This document shows positions 5,794 to 6,246 of a DNA stretch of 6,246 nt, in pieces. The first letter of the stretch is position 1, and every line of letters begins with the position of its first letter. The DNA comes from an uncultured Rhodospirillales bacterium. GTDB lineage: Bacteria; Pseudomonadota; Alphaproteobacteria; Acetobacterales; Acetobacteraceae. The DNA is taken from positions 1 to 6,246 of the forward strand of contig CAIVDX010000497.1 of assembly GCA_903904805.1 (NCBI GenBank), given 5' to 3'. The notes beneath the pieces were generated by a model. It was not told the origin of the DNA and did no database searches. It saw only the letters and a program-made list of their open reading frames with translations. The translations under genes were made by a program, and so were the position numbers.

Positions 5794-6246
5794 ATGTTCG
5801 CGCGCCGGCTGAAGACAACACATCTGACATTTCTGCTGATCTGTCTGATGTATTTCATTCTGTATGTGGACCGTGCCAATATCGGCACCGCCGCCACCGA
5901 GATGCGCAAGGACCTGCATCTGTCCAACACCGACCTCGGTCTGGTGTTCTCGGCCTTCTCCTACCCCTACGCGGCGATCACCCTGTTCGGCGGCTGGCTG
6001 GCTGACCGCTTCGGCCCGCGCCGCGTCTTCACCGTCTATCTGCTCTCCTTCGCCACCGGCACCATCCTGACCGGTGCCGCCGGCGGCATGCTCGGCCTGA
6101 TCATCGCCCGCGCCCTGGTGGGACTCGGCGAGGGCGCGGCCCTGTCGACGATGACACGCGCCATGACCAACTGGCTGCCGCAGGAGCGCTACGGCTTCGG
6201 CCAGGGCTTCACCCACGCCTTCGCCCGCGTCGCCACCGCGCTCACA
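5794..6246 (+). CDS. MFS transporter, anion:cation symporter-like, partial (3' end beyond window)
   Basis: The frame is open from ATG 5794 to the window edge (151 codons, about a third of a usual 430-aa transporter). The N-terminus MFARRLKTTH is followed by a hydrophobic helix (11-24) ending in YVDRANIG (24-31), a signature of the anion:cation symporter group that carries organic acids including aromatic carboxylates. TM2 (about 48-66) leads into MFS motif A, GGWLADRFGPRR (66-77). TM3 (about 79-97) and TM4 (about 99-117, ending GLGEGAAL) follow, then TRAMTNWLPQERYGFGQGFTHAFARV (121-146), typical of this group between TM4 and TM5. The start is supported by a purine-rich AAGGGGGAGA at about 5778-5787, some 6-7 nt upstream. 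The gene lies 121 nt after the ridA-like gene on the same strand and is the likely importer for the cluster's substrate. Superfamily is firm, subgroup likely; the transported compound is inferred only from context. Confidence 0.9.
   Translation, partial: MFARRLKTTHLTFLLICLMYFILYVDRANIGTAATEMRKDLHLSNTDLGLVFSAFSYPYAAITLFGGWLADRFGPRRVFTVYLLSFATGTILTGAAGGMLGLIIARALVGLGEGAALSTMTRAMTNWLPQERYGFGQGFTHAFARVATALT

Noticed and set aside
5232..6216. Minus-strand frames opposite the ridA-like and MFS genes (148 and 176 codons)
   Set aside because: Gly/Asp/Ala-rich or Gly/Glu/Ala-rich antisense translations with no domain, opposite genes with clear RidA and MFS motifs.

Overview
The window is GC-rich, tightly packed bacterial DNA. 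Its gene families and style suggest a proteobacterium, most likely alphaproteobacterial, but no single marker settles the taxon. It holds two divergent transcription units. The left-pointing unit runs from about 5120 down through the left edge: a CoxG-like protein, the FAD subunit (CoxM-like), the molybdopterin large subunit (CoxL-like) and the 2Fe-2S subunit (CoxS-like) of a xanthine dehydrogenase-family molybdenum hydroxylase, then a 4,5-dihydroxyphthalate decarboxylase (Pht5)-like gene cut by the left edge. Junctions are a 4-nt overlap and gaps of 1, 3 and 32 nt, so this looks like one operon. The right-pointing unit holds a RidA-family gene and, after a 121-nt gap, an MFS transporter of the anion:cation symporter type cut by the right edge.

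The most striking observation is in the large-subunit gene. Read from its natural start (ATG at 3785, with a good ribosome binding site and 1 nt after the coxM stop), the frame hits an amber TAG at 3656-3654, codon 44. The surrounding residues are family-typical (LPGMLYA, stop, VFRSTVAHG), and the next 719 codons are intact and carry all expected active-site motifs. The gene is therefore a very recent nonsense allele, a sequencing error, or a gene expressed by readthrough or restart. A simple gene call would hide this by starting at the GTG directly after the stop.

Taken together the genes suggest a catabolic cluster for an aromatic or N-heteroaromatic acid: uptake (MFS), hydroxylation (Mo/FAD/2Fe-2S enzyme), possible decarboxylation (Pht5-like) and imine or enamine handling (RidA). 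The substrate cannot be read from the sequence. The large subunit has GALRGFG where CO dehydrogenases carry AYRCSFR or AYRGAGR, so the cluster should not be called CO dehydrogenase despite its cox-like layout. The 150-bp divergent region contains a perfect 12-bp palindrome, and the gap before the MFS gene contains a perfect 9-bp inverted repeat; both are candidate regulatory sites. No RNA genes, mobile elements or CRISPR arrays were seen.
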